Below, one piece after another: positions 52,296-62,400 of a stretch of 64,000 nt of DNA (positions are counted from its first letter, which is position 1; each line of letters begins with the position of its first letter). Under the pieces are notes generated by a model that was given only the letters and a program-made list of their open reading frames with translations, was not told the DNA's origin and searched no databases. Location: assembly GCA_963663775.1 (NCBI GenBank), contig OY760624.1:1674001-1738000 (forward strand). The letters run 5' to 3'. The DNA comes from G963663775 sp963663775 (GTDB lineage Bacteria; Bacillota; Clostridia; Oscillospirales; Butyricicoccaceae). A program made the position numbers and the translations under genes.

Positions 52296-52375
52296 TCTAA
52301 CGTTAGATTTTTTCAATTAACAACTTCAACTGTCTTGCGTTAGATTTTTGGCGTCTTTTTTCTTGCGTTAGATTT
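52296..52375. promoter_or_regulatory. Repeated operator sites between the TM protein and the RHH regulator
   Basis: TCTAACGTTAGA (52296-52307) is a perfect palindrome. CTTGCGTTAGATTT occurs twice, at 52334-52347 and 52362-52375, with a 28-bp period, and shares GTTAGATTT with the palindrome. Ribbon-helix-helix dimers usually bind such short repeated half-sites. Confidence 0.7.
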
Positions 52376-52410
52376 CCTGAGCTGATATTATATTATTAGG
52401 TGGTGATATA

Positions 52411-52584
52411 ATGGCAGGGACTACAGACTATAAACGTGAATGGAATGAGAAAAATCTTGATCGGCTCTACATAACAGTTAAAAAAGGAAAAAAGGATTTG
52501 ATAATAGCTTATGCTAAAACCCATGGCTTTCGATCTTATAATGACTATATCAACGATTTGATCGAAAAAGATATGCAAAAATGA
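52411..52584 (+). CDS. Ribbon-helix-helix (Arc-type) regulator
   Basis: A 57-residue protein. DRLYITVKKGKKDLIIAYAK then GFRSYNDYINDLIEKDM matches the strand-helix-helix layout of small Arc/MetJ-like regulators. The ATG follows TAGGTGGTG. It lies directly after the three GTTAGATTT repeats, supporting autoregulation; it could also act as an antitoxin-like partner to the divergent TM protein. Confidence 0.75.
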   Translation: MAGTTDYKREWNEKNLDRLYITVKKGKKDLIIAYAKTHGFRSYNDYINDLIEKDMQK

Positions 52585-52586
52585 AA

Positions 52587-52625
52587 ATAAGCAGGTGCTA
52601 TCTTAATCGACAGCACCTGCTTTTT
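52587..52625 (+). terminator. Intrinsic terminator of the RHH gene
   Basis: AAGCAGGTGCT (52589-52599) pairs with AGCACCTGCTT (52612-52622), followed by a T-rich run. Confidence 0.85.
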
Positions 52626-52810
52626 CCTTTTGTATGAAGTTTAGATAGCTTTATATTCTATAATTTGAATATTCGACTTATTTTTTGAAATATTGACATT
52701 TATTTGTGATTGATATATGATAAAAGCAATCTGTTTCTTTTATATCGGCGTGTGCTGTTGATAACAGAGTGGATTAACAACAGGGTTTAGCAAAATGCGC
52801 AATTAGTTCT

Positions 52811-52990
52811 ATGTGCAAATTCGTGATTTCACAGAAGCTGGATGCAATTTACAGCAAAGCATATGCGGCCATGGAGAAGCTAAAGTCTACTACAGAAATC
52901 GGTGATGCTACGATGGAGTTTATGGGTAATTTTTCCTATAAATATTATAAAAGTAACGTCGCAATTGACAGAGGAAGCTTATATGTATAA
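52811..52990 (+). CDS. Small hypothetical protein preceding the eCIS-core protein
   Basis: A 59-residue frame (MCKFVISQKLDAIYSKAYAA...) that ends by overlapping the next ATG by 8 nt. Its ribosome binding site is not evident, so it could be a leader or chance frame. If real, it would be coupled to the downstream effector-like gene and could be a chaperone or immunity factor. Confidence 0.4.
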   Translation: MCKFVISQKLDAIYSKAYAAMEKLKSTTEIGDATMEFMGNFSYKYYKSNVAIDRGSLYV

Positions 52991-54716
52991 TAAAATACAG
53001 GAGAAAGCAGCAAAATCTAAAAGCACTCATGATATATTTGTAAACAATGTATATGAGAATAGCCTTTCAGATGATTTTCGCGTAACTCATCGAAATAACA
53101 GTCCTGCTGTTACACAACTGCGCCAAATGCAACGAAATGACCAAGCATCTAAGACCCCAATCTGGTCAAAACCAAATACTACAGGTATTCCAACTCAAAT
53201 AAAGCAGGAGTTTGAGCAGAAATCTGGTTTTGCCTTTGACGATGTAAATGTGCACTATAATTCCGATAAACCAGAACAAGTGCAGGCACTTGCCTTTACA
53301 CAAGGTTCAGAAGTGCATATTGCTCCAGGGCAGGAAAAACATCTGCGGCATGAACTAGGGCATGTAGTGCAACAGAAGCAGGGGATAGTAAAGCCATGTA
53401 TACGCATAGGGGACTATCAAATTAACGATGAAAAACATTTAGAGCAGGAGGCGGAATGGAATAATTTACAACCTCATTCTCCCATATACCAGAGTCCATC
53501 TATGGTGGGTAAAAGAATAGATGTTATCCAGTGCTTTAAAGTGCATGAAGATATGCCTTATATACCACCACATCTAAGAACAGGGCCCAAAAGAGACCCT
53601 GATGTTCTGTGGGATTCAGATTGGACAGATGAAACTAAGAAGGAAAAAATAAAGAGTCTTGATTCGAAACAAATGGATAGTGTATTTTTAAAAATAAGGG
53701 GCTTAATTTCCGCTGAACCTACTGCTCTATCCGAAATTGAAAAAATAGTTAAGTTATATAACAAAACAAATAATTCTCTGCCACAATCGAAAACGATGGA
53801 TGATGCCCCATCAACACTTGCGTTCTCTTCATCTTCGCCCATCAAAGATGCTATGGAAGCTATAAGCAAAGATAAAGGGTTTGATGTTTGTTGCTCAGAA
53901 GAATTGTCTGTATTTCTTGAGGATACTATGGAAGGACTTCGCACTCAGTATATCGGTACGCGAGTCAACATGGGTATCAATGTTTATCAACATATTTTAG
54001 AAGGCAGAGAAACGCGCTGGGGAAAGGAAAAATATATTCCGGATGCTGAAGTAGGCGATAGGGCTATACATGGAGAACAAGCGAGGGATAATGCTGAAAA
54101 ATTGACAAAAAAGCATGTCTATTTGCTTTGCCCGATAGAAGGCGGAAACATGCTAACAGGAAATGACTTTGTTATTATAGGCAAGGACTCTCTGTATGCA
54201 ACTATGGGTTTATATAAGGTAGACGAAGGAATAGCAAAGGCTATGATTGGTGACGATTATGGTATTAAATCGGAAAAAGTATATCCTATAGAGCAACCTG
54301 GGGAATATCATCTTGATATGGCCATGACATTGGTAAAAAACGATACTATTTTAATTAAGACACCACCCGATGACAAGCATTTGATTAATCAGACAATAAA
54401 GGATTTGCAATCGTTTGGTTTTACAATAGTTCAAGATGATGGAAAAGCAATAGGTCCTACATTTAATTTTTTGAATGGCGAATTTGTTAAATCAAAAGAC
54501 CAAAAAATCTATTACCTTACAAATGAACCAGACATAAGCAACAAAGACTCAGAGCAAACAAAGGGATCCTTCAAGGAATTTTTCAAAAGTAAATTCCCCA
54601 CCATTCAGGATGTCCTTTTTGTTCCCAATGCCCTATCTTTACAAGATAAGGGAGGTTTGGGTTGTAGAGTAAAAGGCATACCGGAACAAACAATACCGGA
54701 ACATATAATACAATAG
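52983..54716 (+). CDS. eCIS-core (DUF4157) protein with a putative arginine/agmatine-deiminase-like C-terminal region
   Basis: A 577-residue protein without signal peptide or TM. Residues ~65-135 match the eCIS-core domain: GIPTQIKQEFEQKSGFAFDD, then VHIAPGQE and LRHELGHVVQQKQG (HELGH at 123-127, a HExxH-like site). The C-terminal ~250 residues show guanidine-modifying enzyme signatures in the expected order: PIEGGNML (386-389), EYHLDMAM (His443-x-Asp445) and GGLGCRVKGIP (Cys561), comparable to the EGGN, HLD and GG..C elements of arginine and agmatine deiminases. I infer a secreted or injected toxin/effector; no contractile-injection genes are in this window. Start ATG 52983 follows GAGGAAGC. 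Confidence 0.65.
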   Translation: MYNKIQEKAAKSKSTHDIFVNNVYENSLSDDFRVTHRNNSPAVTQLRQMQRNDQASKTPIWSKPNTTGIPTQIKQEFEQKSGFAFDDVNVHYNSDKPEQVQALAFTQGSEVHIAPGQEKHLRHELGHVVQQKQGIVKPCIRIGDYQINDEKHLEQEAEWNNLQPHSPIYQSPSMVGKRIDVIQCFKVHEDMPYIPPHLRTGPKRDPDVLWDSDWTDETKKEKIKSLDSKQMDSVFLKIRGLISAEPTALSEIEKIVKLYNKTNNSLPQSKTMDDAPSTLAFSSSSPIKDAMEAISKDKGFDVCCSEELSVFLEDTMEGLRTQYIGTRVNMGINVYQHILEGRETRWGKEKYIPDAEVGDRAIHGEQARDNAEKLTKKHVYLLCPIEGGNMLTGNDFVIIGKDSLYATMGLYKVDEGIAKAMIGDDYGIKSEKVYPIEQPGEYHLDMAMTLVKNDTILIKTPPDDKHLINQTIKDLQSFGFTIVQDDGKAIGPTFNFLNGEFVKSKDQKIYYLTNEPDISNKDSEQTKGSFKEFFKSKFPTIQDVLFVPNALSLQDKGGLGCRVKGIPEQTIPEHIIQ

Positions 54717-54832
54717 GCTGATGTAAGGATATCAATTGTTTTGCGTAATCCTTGTTTAAACGATGCTTTCATCCACAGCCTATGTTTATTGGTAAGCGTC
54801 AAACGGCAAAATGAAAAGCCTATTGCAACCAG

Positions 54833-55688
54833 GTTAGGGCTTGTTTGTAAAATAAAAGTTGCCTAAATGCAGAAAATTCAGTAGACTGAACGTATGAGAA
54901 GATATGAATTGACAAATGAAGCATGGAAACGAATAGAACCACTGCTTCCACCAGAGAAGACAGGGCAAAAGGGTCGTCCCCGAAAGGGTAATCGAACGAT
55001 GCTGAACGGGATGCTGTGGATTGCCCACAGCGGTTGCCAGTGGCGTGAACTGCCGGAATATTACGGGAAGTGGCAGGGAGTCTATACCCGTTTCCGCAAG
55101 TGGCGTGATGACAGAACTTTGGAAAATGTTTTCCTCGCACTCAGTAGTGATGCGGATATAAAAAATCTCAGCATAGATTCTACCTCTATTAAAGTGCATG
55201 CAAGTGCCAACGGAGGCGTAAAAAGGGGCAGTCAAAGGCGGTAGGTCGTTCTCGTGGAGGCCTAAATACGAAACTTCACGCCATCGTGGATGGACTGGGA
55301 AACCCCATCTCATTTCTTCTTTCTCTCGGAAACGATCATGACTCTGTTCATGCAGTCACATTGTTGTCTAAAGTTCCTCTCAAAGGGAGCAATGTGCTGG
55401 GTGACAGAGCTTACGGTGCCAAAAAAATTAGAAATCACATTACAGAGTGTGGTGCTAGCTATACAATTCCTCCCCAGTCTAACGTATCCGATCCCTGGTT
55501 TTGCGACTGGTGGCTGTACAAAGAACGTCATTTGGTTGAATGCTTCTTTCAAAAACTGAAGTGGTTTCGCAGAATTTCTACCAGATATGACAAACTGGAC
55601 TCTTCTTTTCTGGCATTCGTTTATCTGGCATCCATCGCTATTTTGGTGAAATAGTACAGTCTTTCATATTTTACAAACAACCCCTAAC
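54833..55688 (+). mobile_element. IS5/IS427-like insertion sequence (~0.85 kb)
   Basis: 22-bp terminal inverted repeats with one mismatch: GTTAGGGCTTGTTTG... at 54833-54854 and its complement at 55667-55688. TA occurs on each side of the conserved core, compatible with a short TA target duplication. It carries one transposase encoded in two frames. It lies 116 bp downstream of the eCIS-core gene. Confidence 0.88.
54894..55654 (+). CDS. IS5-family transposase, two frames joined by -1 frameshifting
   Basis: The first frame (54894-55244, 116 residues) starts MRRYELTNEAWKRIEPLLPP and contains WRELPEYYGKWQGVY and LSIDSTSIKVHASANGG, with the first catalytic Asp. The second frame contains SKAVGRSRGGLNTKLHAIVD, then GDRAYGAKKIR (second Asp) and ERHLVECFFQKLKWFRR (Glu region) and ends at 55654. 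The frames overlap at GTAAAAAGGGG near 55218, consistent with programmed -1 slippage as in many IS427 members. The joined protein is about 250 residues, normal for the group. Confidence 0.85.
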
Positions 55689-55867
55689 TAATAAGTTAAC
55701 AAAGTGTTGATGCAAAGATTTTGATTGAATATTTTAGGATGTTCACATCAGCTTTGAACTACCGCATATGCAATCTTTTATCAGAATTTAAACTAGATGA
55801 TGATATTTTGATATTTGTTTCAGAGAAGATGATTTGTACTTAAAATCAATTTGTAAGGAGAATAACA

Positions 55868-55984
55868 ATGCATGCTCAAAAGGCATTTTAGGAATGCTCG
55901 GGAAAAGGTAAAATTGAAGTTCCTCTTGATGAAAAAATTCGAGATTTAGCAATGGAAAAGTCAGGATATCAGTGGGTTGATTGA
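55868..55984 (+). pseudogene. Remnant of a small gene with an in-frame stop
   Basis: After AAGGAGAATAAC an ATG (55868) opens a frame that hits TAG at 55889-55891 after seven codons. It then continues in the same frame as ECSGKGKIEVPLDEKIRDLA to a TGA at 55982-55984. Read through, it would encode about 38 residues with an ordinary protein-like composition, like the tail of a toxin-locus gene. The rest of the 55689-56159 stretch has no supported gene. Confidence 0.4.
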
Positions 55985-56159
55985 CCAAAATGCAAGTGAC
56001 CTATATACCAAATTTGACATAATAGTCAGTGGTTATTCCATGAAATATAAAAACGCTATGAACACTATGGGGCGCTCGGAGTATCCTCTAATTTCCCATT
56101 TTGTTTATGACATATGCCGGTGTGTGGTTGACAAATTAACAGTGTCCCATAGAAAGACA

Positions 56160-56189
56160 AGCCATGATGTTCAGCTGAACATCATGGCT
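56160..56189. repeat. 30-bp perfect palindrome at the recombinase 3' end
   Basis: AGCCATGATGTTCAG followed by its exact reverse complement. The stop codon of the minus-strand recombinase lies inside it. It may be a terminator stem or a recombination-related site. Confidence 0.7.
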
Positions 56190-57088
56190 AATGGATTGGC
56201 ATTAACGGCGGCTTGTAGCTGTCCGTCATCGACGTGCGTATAGATTTCGGTTGTGGCAATGCTTTCATGCCCAAGAATCTGTTGCAGAGATCGAATGTCT
56301 ACATGCCCGTATTTGTACATAAGAGTGGCAGCCGTATGACGCAGCTTGTGCGTAGATAAACCATCTGGGTTAATGCCTGCAGCAAGGATGTGCTTTTTCA
56401 CAACATTTTGAATGGCACGAGTTGTAAGCCGTCTATGGTTACGAGAAATGAATAGCGTATCCGTATCCACCACCATCGTGTTGCGACAGCATAGCCACTG
56501 CGCCAATGCCTGCTTCACAGCTGGTGTTAAATAAATTTTGCGTTCTTTATTCCCTTTGCCAATAACCGATAAAACATCGGTATTTACCTGACCTATGTTC
56601 AATGCTGCCAATTCGGACAGGCGCAAAGCGCAGTTTAAGAAGATAGTAATAATGCAATTATCTCGTGTGGAGCTAGAACCGGCTTCTATTAACAGTCGAA
56701 CCGACTCTTCAAGAGTAAGACATCTGACGATGCGTTTAGGTTGTTTGGGCGTTTCCAGCTCTTCAGCGATATTATTGTCGATTAGGTGAGCCTTGGTTTT
56801 CAGATACTTCCAGAACTGACGGATAGAGACGATTTTTCGTGCACGAGTACCAGGCGATGCATGTAGGGTATCTTGGCAATAAGCCAGAAATGCATACATA
56901 TCTCCAAGTTGGATAGAGAGAATAAACTCAATATTTGCAAAGCGGAAGTCTAGGTGTTCTATGTCCCTGTAGTTTGCGACATATCGGAAGAATTGCAAAA
57001 GATCCAGCCGATACTCTAATATGGTGTTATCACTACGACACTTAATCGTCATCAGATATGCAAGATATGGGCGTGCCCTATATGGCAA
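56171..57088 (-). CDS. XerC-like tyrosine recombinase
   Basis: About 305 residues from TTG 57088 (or 293 from ATG 57052); the start is not fixed because no clear ribosome binding site is visible. The core-binding helices begin PYRARPYLAYLMTIKCRSDNT. The catalytic domain has ALRLSELAAL (Arg), LSTHKLRHTAATLMYKYG (HxxR) and LGHESIATTEIYTHVDD (His and Tyr). It runs antisense at the 5' end of the RHS fragment, and probably brought in the DNA that truncates that gene. Confidence 0.85.
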   Translation of the reverse strand: MPYRARPYLAYLMTIKCRSDNTILEYRLDLLQFFRYVANYRDIEHLDFRFANIEFILSIQLGDMYAFLAYCQDTLHASPGTRARKIVSIRQFWKYLKTKAHLIDNNIAEELETPKQPKRIVRCLTLEESVRLLIEAGSSSTRDNCIITIFLNCALRLSELAALNIGQVNTDVLSVIGKGNKERKIYLTPAVKQALAQWLCCRNTMVVDTDTLFISRNHRRLTTRAIQNVVKKHILAAGINPDGLSTHKLRHTAATLMYKYGHVDIRSLQQILGHESIATTEIYTHVDDGQLQAAVNANPLAMMFS

Positions 57089-57890
57089 TTGAAGATTATT
57101 ATAAAAATAATAAGAAAATAGCGAAAACTTTAAAGAGCAATTTTGATACCGAAAAGGAAAAGCACTATCCTCAAAAATCAGATAAAACCAAAGATAAGCA
57201 AAAAGCACAACTCTCTACGAGCATGGAAGCGGTAAAACTTTTTTCGGTGGGAGAAATGCTGCGAATTCAAAACACATCATCTTCTACAACTTCCAGTTTC
57301 ACGCCGGAAAAATTTTGGACAAGCCTTTTTCGTATGATAGCATTGCAAATGCCGATGTGAATTTGAATTCTGGAGAGTTTACCTATCAAGAAACAGATTT
57401 GAGTATCCCAGGAATTAATGGACTGGATTTAAATTTCACTCGATTGTATCGTTCCGATGATTCTCAGGTTATTCAACCTCGATCAGCTTTTTCCAGATCA
57501 AGTACTGCTCCAGCATATGCAGTTGGATATAAGCCATATTTATGCAATGGACATGGAAGAATTATTGAAGAAATAACAAATTTGTCACAATATACGTATT
57601 ATGATGGGACAGGTTTTGAGAGTCTTTTTACGGAAGAGTTCGTGAACGGTTATTTGGCATTTCCGCTATATCAATATGAAAATTTATTTGTATATACGTT
57701 TTGTCCTTCAGCGTACTATGAAGCGGCAGCGTTTAAAAGTTCTCTTACACCCGTGCTTACGGGTGGTCTTAATGCGTCTGGTAATGCAGTATGTGTTGGA
57801 TTTTATCCTGTTCTTATTGGAATATCTCCAAACTTTGAAAACTATTGTGAAAACTACTCTTACGAAAGTGATAAGTTTGAAACATTGTAA
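57058..57890 (+). pseudogene. 5' fragment of the RHS/YD-repeat gene, truncated and frameshifted
   Basis: One frame (57058-57360) reads IEDYYKNNKKIAKTLKSN and onwards to SSFTPEK; the next frame continues as DKPFSYDSIANADVNLNSGE, then FTRLYRSDDSQ, the usual start of the RHS conserved core. The frames change at a run of five A (57308-57312); one extra A would restore a single reading. The N-terminus is missing because the recombinase occupies that side, and the reading ends at TAA 57888-57890 where an IS110 element begins. Confidence 0.75.
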
Positions 57891-57962
57891 TTTGCGCATC
57901 AATCCGAAAAAGGGCGCACGAAAGCAAGCCGTCCGAAGGCGGTCAAAAAAATTAAACACAAA

Positions 57963-59197
57963 TTATTGTGATGGAGGCTGAACGAGATATCCTTGCCGCT
58001 GTAAGATAAAAACAGCCTGTTCAACAGAAACTTCCCGATGCGCTGGAGGGCTATCACCTTTTCGGTAAAGTTCCGGATTGTAGGGTTCATTCTTTTTCAG
58101 AATGTTGTAGATGGCGGTCAGCAGCATTCTGGCGATGGCAATGATGGCTTTCTTGTGCCCCCGCCGTTTCTTTAAGGAAAGGTAGCGGCTTCTGGATTCT
58201 GCTTAGCACGGATGGCACAAAGTGCGCATTGTACCAGTAATGGTTTGATGTAAGCCCCTGCACGGCTGATTCTGGTGGTTTTCTTCTTTCCAGCACTCTC
58301 ATTGTTCTGCGGTGTAAGTCCAGCCCAAGAGCATAGATGCTTTGAGGAGGGAAACACAGACATATCCACGCCAATTTCCGCAACCACAGCAACTGCGGCA
58401 AAGGACTGGATACCTGGCACCGTTACAACAAGGTTTAACTGGGGCAAATATTTCTCGGCAGTCGAAAGAATCAGAGACTCCAAATTCAGCTTGCATAATG
58501 CAAGGCTATCCATGTGAGAACGGATGATGCGGAGCTTTTCAGCCTGTTCAGCACACATCTCTCCGTTTACAGCGGCAAGGACTTGCTCGTTGGTGGCTTT
58601 CATGCCTTTTGTTCGAAATTCGGAAACATCGGAGATTTTTTCACTGGGATTCTCCAAAATTCTACTGATGATAGCAGAAGATGCTTTCCCAAACACATCA
58701 GAGAACACATCATCTAGCTTGAAGTTAGAAACGGTGAGACAATTTAGTGCACGGTTTTTCTCGCCGGTGGTAAAATTGGTCAATTTCCAGCGATAGCGAA
58801 CCAAATCACGAAGCTGGCGGATGTCGGCAGGCGGGATAAAGCTACCGGAAATCAAATCGTGTTTGAAGATGTCGGCAATCCACTTAGCATCCTTTTTGTC
58901 GGTTTTCTTGCCACGGATTGCCTTCACGTACTTCGGGTGAGCAAGAACGATTTTGCAACTGGATTCCAGGATGTTGTAAATGGGAATCCAATACTTCCCT
59001 GTGGATTCCATACACACATCGTTGCAGTTGTTCTCGCTTAACCATTCAGCACATCGGCGCAGGTCTCCGGTAAAGGTAGAAAATCGCTTGCTTTTGTAAC
59101 TGGTAATGCCTTTGCTGTCAGTGCTTGCAATACAAGCTACAAAGAAAGATTTGTGAACATCCATCCCACAGCAAATTGGATAAACAATTTTGAGCAT
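57963..59197 (-). pseudogene. IS110-family DEDD transposase with a 3' frameshift
   Basis: The first 341 residues run from ATG 59197 (MLKIVYPICCGMDVHKSFFV, the GMDVHK motif with catalytic Asp) to TAA at 58172-58174. Conserved parts are KTDKKDAKWIADI and, in the C-terminal Transposase_20 domain, VVTVPGIQSFAAVAVVAEIG and WAGLTPQNNESAGKKK. The normal IS110 C-terminus continues in the next frame (KKRRGHKKAIIAIARMLL... to 57963), so a 1-nt loss near 58190-58198 has truncated the serine-containing tail. Sequencing error is an alternative explanation. Confidence 0.75.
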
Positions 59198-59490
59198 AGC
59201 ACATCCCCTCAAAACAGTGATTCGAGGGAACAGGCAGGGACTGGACGCTCACTGAAAGATTGAAGTAGTCCGTCTCTCCAAAGATAAGTTTACAGGGTGC
59301 AATGCCCTACTCATTTGTGCTTGAAAGAGCGTCCGGCACACATAATTATACGGTCAGCTGACAGGCTGTGCCCACTCACCTCCACGTGCTCTGTAGTGTG
59401 CCTGCTTCCTCAAGTACAGTTTAACAAATTTTCGATTGCTACGCTCTGCCAATTGGGTTTCATATCCCTTTTGTGCCTTGTAGCGTAGCG
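59198..59490 (-). ncRNA. Candidate bridge RNA region of the IS110 element
   Basis: A non-coding stretch upstream of the transposase start in the order expected for IS110 left ends, with several short inverted repeats and no supported gene. From family knowledge this end encodes the bridge RNA that pairs with donor and target DNA. The loops themselves cannot be assigned without folding and comparison to the insertion target. Confidence 0.4.
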
Positions 59491-62400
59491 GAAAGGTATG
59501 GTCATAATTATGATAAAACGGAATACGGCATGGGGAACGGATGGAGTCTTGGCTTTTCCTCAATTGAGTCCTATACGGTAAATGAATACTATTACACAGA
59601 GGGAAGACAACGACTTATCACTTCTAACGGAAATCAATACTCCATAGAATTTACGTCAGATACAACGGATTCCAACTTAGAAAATTATAAGCTCAAGGAC
59701 ATGCGGTTAGAAAACAACGGAAATGGCTATTCTGGTGCAAGCTATACACTGTTTCATGCCGATGGCAAGAAAGAATATTTCGATGCAAACGGCAGAAATA
59801 TTGCTATTGTTGATAAGTACGGAAACGTTATTACCATAAATTATACATTGACAAACAATAGGGTTTCAAAAATCCAGATTACTGATACATTAGGACACCT
59901 TATCGTATACCAAAATCTAAACTTAAATTCTAGTGTCACACTTACTGAAAACAAAAAGTCTTATAACGAGGAATGGACACTGACACTGGACGGCAGTCTT
60001 ATTAAAAGCTATTATATTTACAACGCTACACTCAGTGGTTTTTCCTATAGTCAGTTGCAGCAAGTAAAAAACGAAAATAACGAATTTAACCAATATTCGT
60101 ACGGACATGGAAAATACGCGTTCAACTGTTTTGTTCCGTCGGCATCGACAAACGATGCATACAATATGTATGTTTTCATGCAAACCGTTACCTATGCAAA
60201 TGGCAGAAAAATTTTCGTCAGCCCAGCAAAGCTGTTACGTCGTCTCGGCTATACTGGATACGAAAGCTATGCGCGGACGGGTACAATTAATGAATATTAT
60301 CCGTCCGACCCAAAGGATTATAGCGAATATAAGCGATACTCTTATGGTGATTATACTCGTTTAAATACAGAACCAGGAGATTCTATTTGGTATGACAGCT
60401 ATGACTATTCAACAGCTGTTACTGCGTATCGTTTTAAAAATTTCGATGGTGACCTTGGCTCTTGGCAACAACAGAAGACGGAATATAAATTTAATGCAGA
60501 GTGCTTAAAAACGACAGAAAGTGTATATAATACGGAAACACATCAGGATGATTTAATGCTGACTCTGGATGATTTGCCTGACCCTACTTGGGTGTTGTCA
60601 CAACAGACACAATATGCCTACGATGACCATGATTTGCCGACGAATATCACAGCAACGGAGTATACATCAGCTGGAACAATAGGAATGACAACAAACGCCC
60701 TCTATACCTATGATAGCAAAGGCAATCGCTTGACGCAGTCTGTTCCAAATAATAACGGCGGTACTTATCAAACGACGTACACGTATGATGATATATATAA
60801 TATGCCTCTTACGGTGTCCTATAATCAAGATGCATCTAAGCCAATTTTGCTTACAAACACCTTGACATCAGACGGTAAAAGTATTGCTAATACAGTGATA
60901 ACGGCAACTTCCGAGCAAAAAGCCCGTACTGACTATACTTACAATAGCAAGGGACAGGTGGTCGATGAAAAAGACTATTCCGACGCTTCAAATTACGTGG
61001 AAAAGCAGTATGCTTATGGCACAGATGTGACACCGCAGGCACAGATAACAGAAGCCAAAGTTCTGGGCGTAAAGGACACAGACGGTACGCTGGTGACAGG
61101 TACCACAGGCTATGATGCAGGCATATTGGTGACCAAAAATTCCTATGATACCCGTGGAAGAGTGGTCACGCAGTCAGATGCAAGCGGCAATGAAAGCATG
61201 ATTGGATATGACCTTTCTGGCAGAATCATTAGCGTTACAAATCCGGATGATTCTAGAAATTCTTATGTCTACGATTTGACACAAGATGGTTATGATACGG
61301 TTACCTATACCAATGAGCTGGGTACGCCAATCAAATATACCTATGACAAGTTCGGCAACGAGATTTCCACATATGATGTCACTGCTGGAAAAACGCTAAC
61401 TTCTAAGCGTTATGACTCCTTTAACCGTCTTATTGAACAAATTTCTTATAGCAGCAATGGTGAAAATACCACCACGTATTATTATTACGATGCGGATAAT
61501 CGCATCATCGAGAAGGGTACCCAAAATGCATCTGGAACCATTACTTCGAAAGAGACATACAGCTATACCTACACGGGTGGACTGCTGAAGACCACTAAAA
61601 CCGTACTTGGAGACAGTAATGCGTCATCAGTGGTCACCACCAGTTATACGAACAATTTGGACAATGTCGTAAAAACCGGACGCATTCTAAATGGCACCGA
61701 ATATTATGACACTTATACGTATGACAATGTAGGCAACAAAATCAGTGAAAAAACAGCAATTGCTTATGCGGAGTATCCAAGCGTGTCCTACACCACAAAA
61801 TGGGAGTATGATTATGCAGGCAACGCGGTTAAGACAACAAATGTGTATGGTGACTATAGCACACAACAGTATGATTGGTTGGGTCGTCTCACCAGTGCAG
61901 CGGACTATGTATCTAACAGCCAGGCAACACCCTATTATTCGACATACAATTATGATGCTATGAACAGACTACTGCAGGAAAGCACACCATTTGAAAAAAG
62001 CGGTACGACCATCTATGAGGCTGTTAAAACGTATGCGTATGACAACAGCAATAACTTAATTGCCAGCACAGTTGCTACAAACAAGCCTGGGGAAAATGCA
62101 GCAGAAAGTACTACATACTACAGCTATAACAATCGCAATCAGATGACTGGCACACAGATTGGCAGCGATTATACGGCTTATACCTATGATAGTGTGGGAA
62201 ATCCGCTGACAATTACCACGGCAAATGGTGCTGCTGTGACCGAATATGCCTATGATCATATGGGTCGACCGATTGCACTGACCGATGCGCTGGGACAGGA
62301 AGAAACCTATACCTATGACCAGAATGGAAATCTCCTCACCAAGACCGATCGCAATGGTAACGTAACCGCCTATACATATGATGATTTGGGACGTCCAGTG

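Larger units (their letters stand above)
57891..59490 (-). mobile_element. IS110-family insertion sequence interrupting the RHS gene
   Basis: About 1.6 kb between the two RHS fragments; the exact ends are not visible because IS110 elements lack long terminal repeats. It carries a DEDD transposase on the minus strand, with a ~290-bp non-coding region upstream of the transposase start (59198-59490), the position of bridge RNA in this family. Confidence 0.75.

Noticed and set aside
55977..56243. 88-codon plus-strand frame near the recombinase 3' end
   Set aside because: It runs into the recombinase gene in antisense, with no ribosome binding site; possibly a remnant of a disrupted gene.
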